Shown here: positions 1 through 10,082 of the stretch, piece by piece
How the letters are laid out: the number at the start of each line of letters is the position of its first letter
Position numbering within the stretch: position 1 is the stretch's first letter
Assembly: GCA_023807065.1 (NCBI GenBank)
Contig: JAJJLU010003515.1
Coordinates: 1 to 62,641, forward strand
DNA from: Isotricha intestinalis
Lineage: Eukaryota; Ciliophora; Litostomatea; Vestibuliferida; Isotrichidae
Direction: 5' to 3'
DNA length: 62,641 nucleotides
Notes under the pieces: generated by a model
What the model saw: the letters and a program-made list of their open reading frames with translations, nothing else
The model's database searches: none
What the model was told of the DNA's origin: nothing
Made by a program: the position numbers and the translations under genes

Positions 1-1
1 A

Positions 2-398
2 ATTGAAAGTGATTTTGTTCATCAAAGTGTTTTAATGGATAAAAATTTTAAAGAGAAATTAGAAGAATTAAGAATTCAAAAAGAAGAAAGAGAAAATAAA
101 AAAAAAGAATTAAATGATATTTTAAATCAAATGAAAATTGATCACGACAAAAGAATTGATGAAAAAAATGAAATGTTTAAAGAAATTAAAGCAACAAATG
201 GATGCTTTAAGTAATCATTTTTCAAAAGAACTTACTGATATTCAAAAAGAATTACAAAAACAAACTGAAAAAATTAGTGAAAAATGGGAAAAAAATCCTA
301 GTGAACATATTAAAAGTTTCGAAAAAGAAGTTTCTAAATATGATGTCACTAAAAATGAAGAAAAAAATATTCAAAATAATAATAATATGGATGTTTAA
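2..398 (+). CDS. Partial coiled-coil protein (3' end), with a frame break
   Basis: This is the C-terminal part of a gene that begins before the window. Reading from base 2, the frame is open and encodes a Lys/Glu-rich alpha-helical protein up to about base 190. It then continues in the next frame (KQQMDALSNHF...) to the TAA at 396-398. Joining the two needs one base to be skipped near 191, so the sequence as given has an apparent one-base insertion. The composition (heptad-like E/K/L pattern, no Pro or Gly) indicates a coiled coil. The tail is Asn-rich. The style resembles SF-assemblin or fibre-forming proteins, but no diagnostic motif is present, so the family is unassigned. Confidence 0.6.
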
Positions 399-479
399 AA
401 TAAAAATTTATTTAACACTATAAAAAAAATAATAATTTAAATAAAAACTCTAAAATTAATATAATAATATATAATAAAA

Positions 480-1370
480 ATGAGTAACAATTTAAGCAAC
501 AATATAAACAACATATTTTCCCAATTTTCTCAGTCATCATTAAATTCAGGTTGGAAATTTTCAAATCCATTTTCAGAAGAAAAAAAAACAACATCAAATA
601 CAATAATATCGAATAAAAACACACCAATAAAATCATTTAGTTACCAAGAAGACAAAAATTTAAAATATCGTCAAAGTATGGAAGACACAGGAATAATGAT
701 TCCAGATTTAACATCAAATTATAAAGTAAATTTATTTTGTATATTAGATGGTCATGGAGGAAGTGAAGTAGTAAATTTTGTAAAAGAAAGATTACCAGAA
801 TTAATAAAAAATAATATAAGTAATTTAACTCCAATAAAAGAAACAATAAATAATTCCTTTAATAAAATAGATGAAGAGTTAAAATTTTATGATAGTGATT
901 ATACAGGATGTACAGCAACATTAGTAATAATATCAGATAATAAAATTTATTGTGGTAATGTTGGTGATAGTAAAAGTTATTTAATTAATAACGAAAAAGT
1001 TATTCAAATTTCAACTGATCATAAATGTACAAATGAAGAAGAAGGAATAAGAATAAAAAATTCAGGAGGTCAAATTATTAAAAATAGAGTAATGGGACAA
1101 TTAATTTTAAGTAGAACTTTAGGTGATTTATATGTTAAAAAATATGGTGTTATTTCTACTCCTTCTATTTCTATTAATAATGTTAATAATGTTAAATTCT
1201 GTGTTATTGCTAGTGATGGTGTTTGGGATGTTATAGATGAAAATTCTCTTTTTATTATGAGTCAAAATTTTAAAAATGCGGATTTATTCTGTAAAGAAAT
1301 TGTAAAGGAAAGCTTAAATAAAGGAAGTAAGGATAATATTAGTTGTATTGTTATTTCTTTTGTTGAGTGA
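480..1370 (+). CDS. PP2C-family Ser/Thr protein phosphatase (PPM)
   Basis: A 296-residue, metal-dependent protein phosphatase that removes phosphate from Ser/Thr. The PPM motifs appear in order: RQSMEDTG near residue 63 (MED motif), ILDGHGG near 87 (metal-binding Asp and Gly), GCTATLVI near 142, GNVGDSK near 160, SRTLGD near 212 and ASDGVWDV near 245, with KDNISCIVI near the C terminus. All metal-coordinating Asp positions look intact, so it should be active. The first 50 residues are Asn/Ser-rich and carry no membrane segment, so it is probably soluble. It ends in TGA, unlike most genes here, which use TAA. The next gene starts 84 bp downstream on the same strand. Confidence 0.93.
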   Translation: MSNNLSNNINNIFSQFSQSSLNSGWKFSNPFSEEKKTTSNTIISNKNTPIKSFSYQEDKNLKYRQSMEDTGIMIPDLTSNYKVNLFCILDGHGGSEVVNFVKERLPELIKNNISNLTPIKETINNSFNKIDEELKFYDSDYTGCTATLVIISDNKIYCGNVGDSKSYLINNEKVIQISTDHKCTNEEEGIRIKNSGGQIIKNRVMGQLILSRTLGDLYVKKYGVISTPSISINNVNNVKFCVIASDGVWDVIDENSLFIMSQNFKNADLFCKEIVKESLNKGSKDNISCIVISFVE

Positions 1371-1454
1371 AAAATATTTTTTTTTTAAATTATGGAAAAA
1401 ATTTTCTTTTTTTTTAATATTTTTTTAGGTTTTTAATTTAAATTAAATTTATAT

Positions 1455-3056
1455 ATGAATATTATTAATGGGGATGAAAAAGATGAAAAAATTGAAGAAA
1501 TTAAAAGATTAAAAACTATTTTTGGATTTAGTGGAATAGATGAAGAAGAATGTGCTAATCAAAGTTTAAATAATAAATATAGAGAACATTCAATATTTAA
1601 TTCTTCAGAAATGTCAAATAGAGCAAAACATAATAGTGAAAATAATGAAATGATTTCTTTTATGAATCAAAGTAGTTTAAATGATAGTTTAATATCTAAG
1701 AAAATAAATAATAAAGTTGATAATAATGATTTTGCTTTAAATACTTTATTAAAAATGATTCATAATAATTATAATGATATTGTTGAATATGGTGATGAAA
1801 AAAAAGACGAAAAAAATTTAAATGATTCTCATAAAGAAGGAATTAAATTTTTATCTTTAAATAATGATACTTTTATAAATAAATATGATTCAAGTAATAA
1901 TGATTTATTTAAGTCAATTTATTCTCAAAAAGTTCCTCCTAATGGAACTTATAAATTTATTATTGGAGATAAAAATTCTAAAAATGAAAAAAATAAAAAT
2001 AATAATACTTTTAATCAAAAAAATAAAATTAATGGAAAAAAATTTAATTCATTATCTGATATTGGGATTTATCATATTTTACAATTTTTATATTGTGATT
2101 ATAATTTACTTATATCAAATCAATATCCTAAATTTATATCTAATAAAATTCATTTAGCTTTGAATAATTTATTTAATCATTCAATTATAAATTTTAGAGA
2201 ATTATATAAAGATAAATTAGAATTAAGTGAATTTTATTTTAAATATGATCAATTTAAAAAAGAAAGATATATTTATCCTATTTTAGATTTAGTAATAAAG
2301 TCAAAAATATTAAGTGATGATTATGATTCTTCACTTTCATTATCAATTAAATTTAATTATGTTCATATTAATAGAATAGAAGTTTACCAAAAGGAAAAAA
2401 ATAATTATATTCAAACAATAAAATTAGATATTAAAAAAAAGGGAAAATGTAATTTTTGGATATGTAGTGAATATGAAGAATATAAAGGAAATTTAAAAAG
2501 AATATGTTATTTACAACCTGTTTTATCATATTCTAAAAATGATAATATAATATTTAAGATTAATATTTTTAGTGTTGATGGTTACATTCTTCCAAATTCT
2601 TTAGAATTTATTCCTTTAAAAATTGAGAAAATTCAAAATAGTAAAAATAAAAGTTATGATAAATTATATATTAAACAAAGAAATTTTGATATTTTAAGAG
2701 ATTGTGAAATTGAAATGATTGTTCATTTATGGAAAAATATTACTTCTTTAAGTAATCATGAAATAATTAATAATGTTTCTTCTATTTATTCTTCTTTCTT
2801 TGATATTGAAGATGTTCAATATGATATTACTAAATTTTATATATTTAAATTTAAAATGAAAGCAAAGAAGAAAGGAAAAATTTCCAAAAATAAATATATT
2901 AATTATGAAATTGAAATTGTTAATGATGAAGAAGAAATAACAAATGAATCTCATTTTTTAGGAACATTAAACACTCATTATGGAAATAATAAAATAATTA
3001 CAATAAGATTAAATAATATATTATATATATATTTAAATGATATTTATAAAAATTAA
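1455..3056 (+). CDS. Unrecognised Asn-rich protein
   Basis: A 533-residue open frame starting at the first ATG after an AT-rich leader. Residues 1-190 are low-complexity (Asn, Lys, Asp, Ser) and probably disordered. From about 195 onward the composition is more ordered, with aromatic and hydrophobic alternation that suggests beta-rich folded domains (for example YHILQFLYCDYNLL near 207 and KKKGKCNFWICSEYEEYKGN near 327). There is no signal peptide or membrane helix, and I do not recognise a family. The stop lies only 30 bp before the start of the next gene, an unusually tight same-strand spacing. Confidence 0.75.
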   Translation: MNIINGDEKDEKIEEIKRLKTIFGFSGIDEEECANQSLNNKYREHSIFNSSEMSNRAKHNSENNEMISFMNQSSLNDSLISKKINNKVDNNDFALNTLLKMIHNNYNDIVEYGDEKKDEKNLNDSHKEGIKFLSLNNDTFINKYDSSNNDLFKSIYSQKVPPNGTYKFIIGDKNSKNEKNKNNNTFNQKNKINGKKFNSLSDIGIYHILQFLYCDYNLLISNQYPKFISNKIHLALNNLFNHSIINFRELYKDKLELSEFYFKYDQFKKERYIYPILDLVIKSKILSDDYDSSLSLSIKFNYVHINRIEVYQKEKNNYIQTIKLDIKKKGKCNFWICSEYEEYKGNLKRICYLQPVLSYSKNDNIIFKINIFSVDGYILPNSLEFIPLKIEKIQNSKNKSYDKLYIKQRNFDILRDCEIEMIVHLWKNITSLSNHEIINNVSSIYSSFFDIEDVQYDITKFYIFKFKMKAKKKGKISKNKYINYEIEIVNDEEEITNESHFLGTLNTHYGNNKIITIRLNNILYIYLNDIYKN

Positions 3057-3086
3057 CTAAATAAAAAAAATTATAAATTCAACAAA

Positions 3087-4268
3087 ATGTATAAAACATC
3101 AAAATCAATGATTCAATTAGAAACAGAACTATTTAACTATATAAATGAGATAAGAACTCATCCAGAAACTTTTGCAAAATCTTTAATAAAAGAAGATAAT
3201 AATCCTAATATAAAAAACTTTCTTCAATCATTAAGTCGTTTTTGTATAGGTAAAATTCCTTTATTAAAGAAAGAACCTCTTTTACAAAAATGTACGAAAG
3301 AAATGTTAACAACTATAATATTACATGATAATGGAACAGATATAATAAAATTTACTCCTCAAGAAAAAGAAAATTACCGTCTTAAAAATAGATTAAAAAG
3401 AATTGAACATTATGGAAACTATTATCATGAATTTATAGTTTTTGGAGGAAATGATGCAGAAGAAATAATAAAGAAAATAATTAGTAATAATAATTATCAA
3501 GATAAATTATTTGATCCTAAAATGAGAATTTGTGGAATTGCATGTGAAATTTTACCTTCAAATAGAATTTGTTCAGTAATTGATTTAGTAGATTTTTTAG
3601 ATAATAATAATCAATTTCAAGATGAAAAAATATATGATGAAAAAAAATATAGGAAAAAATATGAAACTAGAAGTTATAATCCAAATTTAAATACATATCC
3701 TAGATTAATAAAAGAACCTGGTGAATATATTTATGAAACAGAATATAAAAGAAATAAACCACAATATAATAAATATGGGTTTAATAGGAATGAAAGAATA
3801 GAGGAATTAAATCAAAATTATAAACCTTATTCAAATAGAACATATAATAATAAAAGAATAATATTTGAAAATAGAGAAGATTTAAATAATAGTGATGATG
3901 ATATTGTTTATTCTAATTCTGGAAGTAAAATTATTATGAATCCTTTAGAAGAAACTGAAGGATTAATTGATAATTATCCTTTACAATATTCTACTAGAAC
4001 TACTCCTATTAAAAAATATAATTATCCTTTTGAACAAAGAAATAAACATTTTCAAACTAATACTTATAATTATAAATTTTATGATAAAAATTATAATATT
4101 TCTAATTATGAAAATAAAGAAAATAAAAGTTTGTTTGCTAAACAAAAACCTGGAGTTACTTATCAAGAAAAAATTATTCCTGATGTTGATGGAACTTTAA
4201 TTAATGTCATGGCTAAAAAAACTGTTTTTGAAGATGGTTCTAAATTAATAGAATATGATACTCATTAA
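3087..4268 (+). CDS. CAP/SCP-like domain protein with disordered tail
   Basis: A 393-residue protein. Residues 10-175 resemble the CAP (SCP/PR-1) superfamily: LFNYINEIRTHPETFAK matches the first helix of protist CAP proteins, followed by a PLLKKEPLLQKC helix, a YHEF segment and a GIACEI strand. CAP proteins are normally secreted, but no signal peptide precedes this domain, so it may be cytosolic like other protist members. Residues 200-340 are Tyr/Asn/Arg-rich and disordered. The last 40 residues (PDVDGTLINVMAKKTVFEDG) form a short beta-like tail. The family call is by pattern only and moderately sure; the molecular function is unknown. Confidence 0.65.
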   Translation: MYKTSKSMIQLETELFNYINEIRTHPETFAKSLIKEDNNPNIKNFLQSLSRFCIGKIPLLKKEPLLQKCTKEMLTTIILHDNGTDIIKFTPQEKENYRLKNRLKRIEHYGNYYHEFIVFGGNDAEEIIKKIISNNNYQDKLFDPKMRICGIACEILPSNRICSVIDLVDFLDNNNQFQDEKIYDEKKYRKKYETRSYNPNLNTYPRLIKEPGEYIYETEYKRNKPQYNKYGFNRNERIEELNQNYKPYSNRTYNNKRIIFENREDLNNSDDDIVYSNSGSKIIMNPLEETEGLIDNYPLQYSTRTTPIKKYNYPFEQRNKHFQTNTYNYKFYDKNYNISNYENKENKSLFAKQKPGVTYQEKIIPDVDGTLINVMAKKTVFEDGSKLIEYDTH

Positions 4269-4531
4269 TTACAACAAATAAATTTTAATATATTATTATA
4301 TTAAAATACGAATAACTAATATAATTATAAACCATATGATACCTTCTTGATGATTTTTATGAAATTAAAAAAAAATACCTATTGTTGAATTTATTTATTG
4401 AAAATATATAAAAACAATATTATTTTCTTTAAAAAACTTAAAATGAACTTTTAAATTTTTTTTGATTTTATTAAAAAAATTTTTAAAAAAATAAATAAAA
4501 CAAAAAAATAATAAAACAAATAAAATAAACA

Positions 4532-5470
4532 TTACAAGAAATAGTCAGGAGCTCTTTTAGTAATATCTAACTTTCCTCTTTTAATAGGATTAGGATCAAA
4601 CTGTTGTAAACTATAATGTAAATTTTCATCTACTTCCATAATAGCAGCTTGATTCCCACATCGATAACAATAATTAGGAGCAGAGAAGATAGTACAAACT
4701 AAATTATCATGACTCCAATTGAACCCTTTCATGACTAATTGATGAGCTCTATTAATCATCATTAAATTATTTCTTTCAGTAAACTTCTGTGAAACATCAG
4801 CTCCAAAAATATATCCTGCACCTCTAGGACTGACACCCCATCCACTTCTATCTTCAGGATCACTCCAAAGTAAATCACACATTGCTCCAGATGAAGGAAT
4901 ATCTTTTTTCCTATCTAATTTCCTTATCTCATCTATTGTTTGTATATCTGGTGATAAACCACCATGTAAACATAATATTTTATTATTTACTATTGCTGAT
5001 ATTGGTAAATAATTAAATAATTCTGTAAACATTTTCCATACATTCATACTACCAAATTTTTGAAGACATTCATCATAAAAACCATATAATTGTGTTATTT
5101 CTGTTGATTCATGATTTCCTCTTGTTAAATAAATTCTAGTTGGATATCTTATTTTTAAAAAGAGTATAAGACATAATGTTTCTACTGAGTGGTTACCTCG
5201 GTCTACGTAGTCACCCATGAAGAGATAGTTTGTGTCAGGACAACGACCTCCTATTTTAAATAGTTCTAAAAGGTCGTGGTATTGACCGTGGATGTCACCA
5301 CATATAGTCACTGGAGCCTGCACTTGGATCACATTCTCTTCCTTTGATAATACCTCTTTTGCTTTTGATACTAATACTTTTATCTCCTGCTCTGTTATTA
5401 ATGTCTCGTTGTAACAACGGTCTATTTGCTTATCTAGCTCGAAACGCTCTAGTTGGGAGAGTTTTGACAT
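4532..5470 (-). CDS. Protein phosphatase 2A catalytic subunit
   Basis: A 312-residue PPP-family Ser/Thr phosphatase. It has the whole catalytic signature: GDIHGQ near residue 58, GDYVDRG near 86, RGNHE near 117, HGG near 169, and [11 protein letters not shown] near 267. The C terminus is PDYFL, the conserved tail of PP2A-type enzymes (PP2A, PP4, PP6) that is carboxymethylated to control holoenzyme assembly. The N-terminal [14 protein letters not shown] and the 312-residue length best match PP2A itself. The codons have more C and G than neighbouring genes, which suggests higher expression. It ends in TAA directly after the expected last residue, good evidence that TAA is a true stop in this organism. 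Confidence 0.95.
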   Translation of the reverse strand: MSKLSQLERFELDKQIDRCYNETLITEQEIKVLVSKAKEVLSKEENVIQVQAPVTICGDIHGQYHDLLELFKIGGRCPDTNYLFMGDYVDRGNHSVETLCLILFLKIRYPTRIYLTRGNHESTEITQLYGFYDECLQKFGSMNVWKMFTELFNYLPISAIVNNKILCLHGGLSPDIQTIDEIRKLDRKKDIPSSGAMCDLLWSDPEDRSGWGVSPRGAGYIFGADVSQKFTERNNLMMINRAHQLVMKGFNWSHDNLVCTIFSAPNYCYRCGNQAAIMEVDENLHYSLQQFDPNPIKRGKLDITKRAPDYFL

Positions 5471-5853
5471 TTGATTTTTTTGGATAATATTTAATTTTTT
5501 TTATTTTTTATTTTTTATTTTTTTTGGAAAAGGAAGATTTTTTATGATGCAAAAATTAATTTTTTAATTAAAAATAATATGTGATTTATATATAATAATA
5601 ACCTTTATTTTATAATATAATAATCTTGGAAAAAAATACAATAAAAATTATTAATAATCATTTATCCAAGGCTTTAATAAATCAATTCCCTAATAAATTC
5701 ATAAAACAAACAAAATTCCTAAAGAATTAAATAAATCTCAATTAAAATTAATTCCTCTATATATAAATCAAAGGAAAAAATATATAATAATGATACAAAA
5801 TAAAATACTCAATAAAAAACCATTTGAATTTACAAAAGAGTATAAAAAAAGTT
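5471..5853. other. Intergenic, no gene seen
   Basis: AT-rich spacer between the PP2A start (minus strand) and the ankyrin-protein stop (minus strand). It should hold the PP2A promoter and the ankyrin gene's 3' end. No reading frame with plausible composition, RNA gene or repeat is visible. Confidence 0.6.
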
Positions 5854-8196
5854 TTAAACTATACTGATGGTAGAATCTAAACATTGCCAAGGATTAAAGC
5901 CTTTAATATTTTTAACATTTTCATCAGCTCCTCTTTCAATTAACATATCAGCAATTTCGAAATTATGATAAACTAAAGCATAATGAAGAGGATAATTTCC
6001 TTTTTTCTAAAAAAAATTTTATAAATATATATTACATTAGAAATATTAGGGTCAGCACCTGCATTTAATAAATAATTTGCAATTTGAAAACTATTTGATT
6101 GAATAGCTATTGATAATAATGTATTACCATGTTTATCCGTTGTATTTGGTGGAACTGAAAATTGTTCAAAAATAGTTTTAAATTGATAAAAATTTAAATC
6201 TTTTATACAATATACTAATTTTTCTAATTCACTTTTTAAACGAGATTCAATTTGAGATTTTATTTCTTTTGTTCTTAACATTGTATGTTCTTTATTATTT
6301 ATTAATGATTCATTCATTAAATATATATTATTCTTCTTCATATCTATTGTTAATGATGCTGCTGACATTTGAATTAAACTTGTTCTTCTTTTTATTTTTG
6401 AATTTCTTATTTTTTTTAATCTTCTATTATAAAATTCTTTTGGAAAAAATGGCTTTTCATATTTATCTTTTAATTCATTATTTTTTTTTTCCATTTTTGA
6501 TTTAATTGTAAACATAGTTTTTTTTTTAAACATTGATTTAAATATTTTATTTCTTGAAGCAATAAATTTTATTGTTTTCATTTGATAAACTAATTGTTTA
6601 TATTTACTATTTTTTTCAACAAGATAATCTTTTAATATGAAAGTATTAATATATTTTAATGATCTTAAAGTTATTCTAAACACATTTAATTTATTTAAAT
6701 AATTTGAATTTTTTTTTGTTGAAGGAACAAATAAATTTCTAAATTGAAATATTGATAAAGGAGTACTTCCTCTTCTTTTTACATCATTTACTATTTGAAA
6801 TGATTCAAATAAATTTGAAGGAACTCCATTTTCTAATTTTGCAGATATATTTTTTGGATTTATTTGAATTTTAAAATATTTTTTTGATAATTGATATGCA
6901 TATTTTAAATCTACTATATTTGTTCTTTCTTTTTCATTTTCATTTTTTTCCATTTTTAAAAAATAATATTTTGTTACTTTCATTAATATTTTTCTTTCTT
7001 TTTCATTTATTAACATTTCATCTTTAAATTTTTGGAAATTAGTTTTTCCATATTTTTTTTCTTTACAAACAAAATTCATAAATTTTTTCACTTTTTTTAT
7101 ACATAAACTTATTAATGAATTTTTATGTTTAATTGATTTATCATTCTCATTGTTTTTAATTGAAAAAAAAGAAATAAATTTTTCTTTTTGATTTTTAATT
7201 TGATTTTCTCTTAATTTATTTTTCTCTATTAAATTACTGCAAATTTCCTTTAATTTTAAAATTTTTTTATTTGTTTGATTATCACAACTATCATAAGAAC
7301 CAAAAAAATTATTATATATTAATTTTTTTATATTAGTTAATTTTTTAGAAGAACTTCTTTTATGATTTAAAGCAGAATTAATTCTCATTTTTATATTATT
7401 ATTTAATATAGGATTACCAATAAAAATAGATTCTCTTTTTTGAAAACTTTCTTTTTTTTCACTTCCAAAATTTTTATTTAACATAAGAGAATTATTTAAA
7501 TTAGTATAATTATCATTTAAAGAACCATTATCAGTATTATTAATAATATAATTTTTATTTTTTGGATTTTCTGAAATTTTAGATAATTGTTTTCTTAAAA
7601 ATCTTTTTCTATTTCTATCAGTAGATTCAATAGTATCTTGATTTTTATCAGTTTCACTTGTAGAATTAAAAGTATTATAAGTTCCTTTTCTAAAAGTATA
7701 TTTCCTTTTATTATGTACTTCTTGAGATAAATTTAAAGAAAAAGATAAATTTCTAATATGATTAAAAGAAGAAGATAAAGGTCTATTAGAAATAGTTGAT
7801 GATTTTATTAAAGAAGAATTATTATTTGATTGAGATGATGAATTTGATTGTAAAATTCCAACTGGTTTATCTTTATTACTTAATATATTTATTAATGTCC
7901 CTTTATAATTTCTTCCTTTATAATTTTTATTCGAATCATTCATTTGAGAATTTAAAAATTGTAATTTTAAATTCTGCTTATGTGTTAATCTCTTTGTTGT
8001 TTCAAATGTTTTTATTCTTCTAAATAAAGGCTCTTCTTTATTAAATATCACTTTTGATGAATAATTCAATATATTGTTTTGTTCTTTGTTATTTTCAGTA
8101 TTTATATTATTCAAATGATGATTTAATGAATATTGAAGATTTGGACTATTAAAGTTATTTTTAAAAAACTTACAGAGTTATTATTTTTGTAAACAT
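5854..8196 (-). CDS. Ankyrin-repeat protein, three exons
   Basis: Spliced from 8196-8174, 8145-6036 and 6006-5854 (761 residues). The exon-2 frame has no ATG at its start. A 28-nt GT-AG intron (8146-8173) connects it to a 7-codon first exon beginning MFTKIIT. A second 29-nt intron (6007-6035) splits the ankyrin array: exon 2 ends GADPNISN and exon 3 resumes KKGNYPLHYALVYHNFEIA, restoring a textbook repeat that runs to a TAA at 5854. About three ankyrin repeats occupy residues 650-761 (DKHGNTLLSIAIQSNSFQIA, then GNYPLHYALVY...). The rest is Lys/Asn/Ser-rich and helical without a known domain. It is probably a soluble scaffold whose partner cannot be deduced. Confidence 0.85.
6007..6035 (-). 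other. Intron 2 (29 nt) of the ankyrin gene
   Basis: On the minus strand it starts GTAATATATA and ends TTTTTTTTAG. Removal restores a continuous ankyrin repeat and extends the protein by 50 residues. 29 nt is not a multiple of three. Confidence 0.88.
8146..8173 (-). other. Intron 1 (28 nt) of the ankyrin gene
   Basis: Read on the minus strand it starts GTAAGTTTTT and ends TTTAATAG. Removing it joins a 7-codon ATG-led exon to the long frame, which otherwise lacks an ATG start. 28 nt is not a multiple of three. Confidence 0.75.
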
Positions 8197-8396
8197 ATTT
8201 TTTTCAAAAAATTTATTTATTTCTTTATAAGATTAACTTTTAATTGTAATATATTATTTTTTAAATATCAGAATAAATCAATAATTAAATTAAAGAACAA
8301 TAAATATTAGAAATGATAGCTTTAATTTGGGAATAATATATTTTATAAAATATTGGAATTGTTTGTTTTATAAAAATAAATTAAATAATATAAAAA
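8197..8396. promoter_or_regulatory. Divergent intergenic region (200 bp)
   Basis: Separates the divergently transcribed ankyrin (-) and sorting nexin (+) genes, so it must contain both promoters. It is almost pure A/T, and no recognisable element stands out. Confidence 0.45.
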
Positions 8397-9839
8397 ATGG
8401 AAAACAACACTGAAAATATAGAATATAAACAAAATTATTTACGAAAAGAAATAATAGATAAAGGTTATAACCAAGATGAATTTACAGAATATATCAAATC
8501 AAAGAAAGGAGAAAATGGAATAAACTTAGAATATATTACTTTTTCAACATTAAAAGAAATAGTAGAAGATTTTCAAAATCAACCAAATTTAACACTTAAT
8601 ATAAATAATGAATATAACTCAAATAATTTATCAAATTCATATACATTATTTCAAAATAATAAGAATGAAATAGAAGAAAAAGAAACAAAAGAAGAAGAAA
8701 ATACCTTATTAGAAAAAGAAAACATAATAAAAGAATTAAATATAGAAGATTTAAATATAGAAAAAAAATATATTACATGTAATAGACAAGAAAAAAATGC
8801 TTTTACAGAAATGGAAGATTTAATAATAATAATAACATCTCCAGAATATATAAAAAAAAGTTTATTTTCCTTTTCATATTATCAATATTCATTAATTATT
8901 CCAAAATTTAATATAGAGTGTATAAGAACCTATTCTGATTTTGAATATTTAAATGAGAAATTAAAATTATTATATCCTTTAATTATATTTCCTCCTTTTC
9001 CCGAAAATTCATTTTTTGATAAGAATTCAACTGAAAATATAAATAAAAAAGTACGTAAATTAAATTTATATATTAATTCCCTTTCTCAAAATATGTTAAT
9101 TAGATCTAATCAATTATTTCAAGATTTTTTATTATTACCTTATGAAAAATTTCAAAAAAAAAAAAAAGAATATAATAATTTAATAAAACCAAAAAAAATA
9201 GATGATTTATATACATTAAATGGTAATTTAGAAATTACAATCCATGAAAAAAAAGATGATTTTTGTTGTAATATAAATTCAAATATTCAAATAAGAACAA
9301 ATTTATTAGAAAAATTAGATAAATATTTTAATGAATTAATTTCTATATTTCATAACATTTCTGATAAAATGAATAATATTTCTGATACTTTTCAACAATT
9401 ATCTAATGCTTATTTTTTCACTTTTGATAGTAATATGAATAAAAATTTTTACAAACTTTCTCATATCTTTAATGAATTTAAAAAATTTTATTTTAATCAA
9501 GAAATTTATTATCAAGAAGAATTAAGAGAAGATTTTAAATATATGTATAATGAATTATTATCTTTTAATCAATTAAATGAGCAATTTAATGAAGGAAGAA
9601 ATGATTTTTTGGAAAGTAAAAATTTAGTTGATTCTGGAGAAGTTATTATTGGAGAAGAATTTGAAAAAGAATTTAAAATCAAAAAAATTAATTATGGGTT
9701 TATTTTAAATAGATATTATGATGAATATCAGAGAATTAATATAATGCATCAAAATAAATTAAAAAATTTATTCAATAATTTTGTTGAAAGAAATAATAAA
9801 ATGGTAAATAATTATATAAAATTAGAATTAATTAATTAA
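8397..9839 (+). CDS. Sorting nexin with PX and BAR-like domains
   Basis: A 480-residue protein. A PX domain (about 140-255) carries the phosphoinositide-binding signature: RTYSDFEYL near 180 (Arg and aromatic that contact PI3P), then the Pro-rich PPFPEN loop and a final RSNQLFQDFLLLP helix. Residues 275-480 are long amphipathic helices typical of the SNX-BAR dimer, which senses or bends endosomal membrane. The N terminus (residues 10-62, YLRKEIIDKGYNQDEF... TLKEIVEDF) is a separate small helical motif seen in several protist trafficking proteins. Its likely role is endosomal sorting or tubulation, consistent with the Rab5-like, DENN and Hook genes elsewhere in the window. Confidence 0.88.
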   Translation: MENNTENIEYKQNYLRKEIIDKGYNQDEFTEYIKSKKGENGINLEYITFSTLKEIVEDFQNQPNLTLNINNEYNSNNLSNSYTLFQNNKNEIEEKETKEEENTLLEKENIIKELNIEDLNIEKKYITCNRQEKNAFTEMEDLIIIITSPEYIKKSLFSFSYYQYSLIIPKFNIECIRTYSDFEYLNEKLKLLYPLIIFPPFPENSFFDKNSTENINKKVRKLNLYINSLSQNMLIRSNQLFQDFLLLPYEKFQKKKKEYNNLIKPKKIDDLYTLNGNLEITIHEKKDDFCCNINSNIQIRTNLLEKLDKYFNELISIFHNISDKMNNISDTFQQLSNAYFFTFDSNMNKNFYKLSHIFNEFKKFYFNQEIYYQEELREDFKYMYNELLSFNQLNEQFNEGRNDFLESKNLVDSGEVIIGEEFEKEFKIKKINYGFILNRYYDEYQRINIMHQNKLKNLFNNFVERNNKMVNNYIKLELIN

Positions 9840-10082
9840 ATTTATGAATATAATTAAATTTATTGATTAAATTAATATTAATATTTATCTAATCATTTTT
9901 TTTTGTATATTGTTTTTTATACTATAAATAAAATTTGACTTTAGAAGTAATAATATTAATATTAAAAGTATAAAAATATATAATAATTAGTTTTGGATTT
10001 AATTATCAATTAATGATTTTTGAATGTTATTGTTTTTAATAAATATCTTATTATTATTATTTCCTTTTTACTCATTAATATT

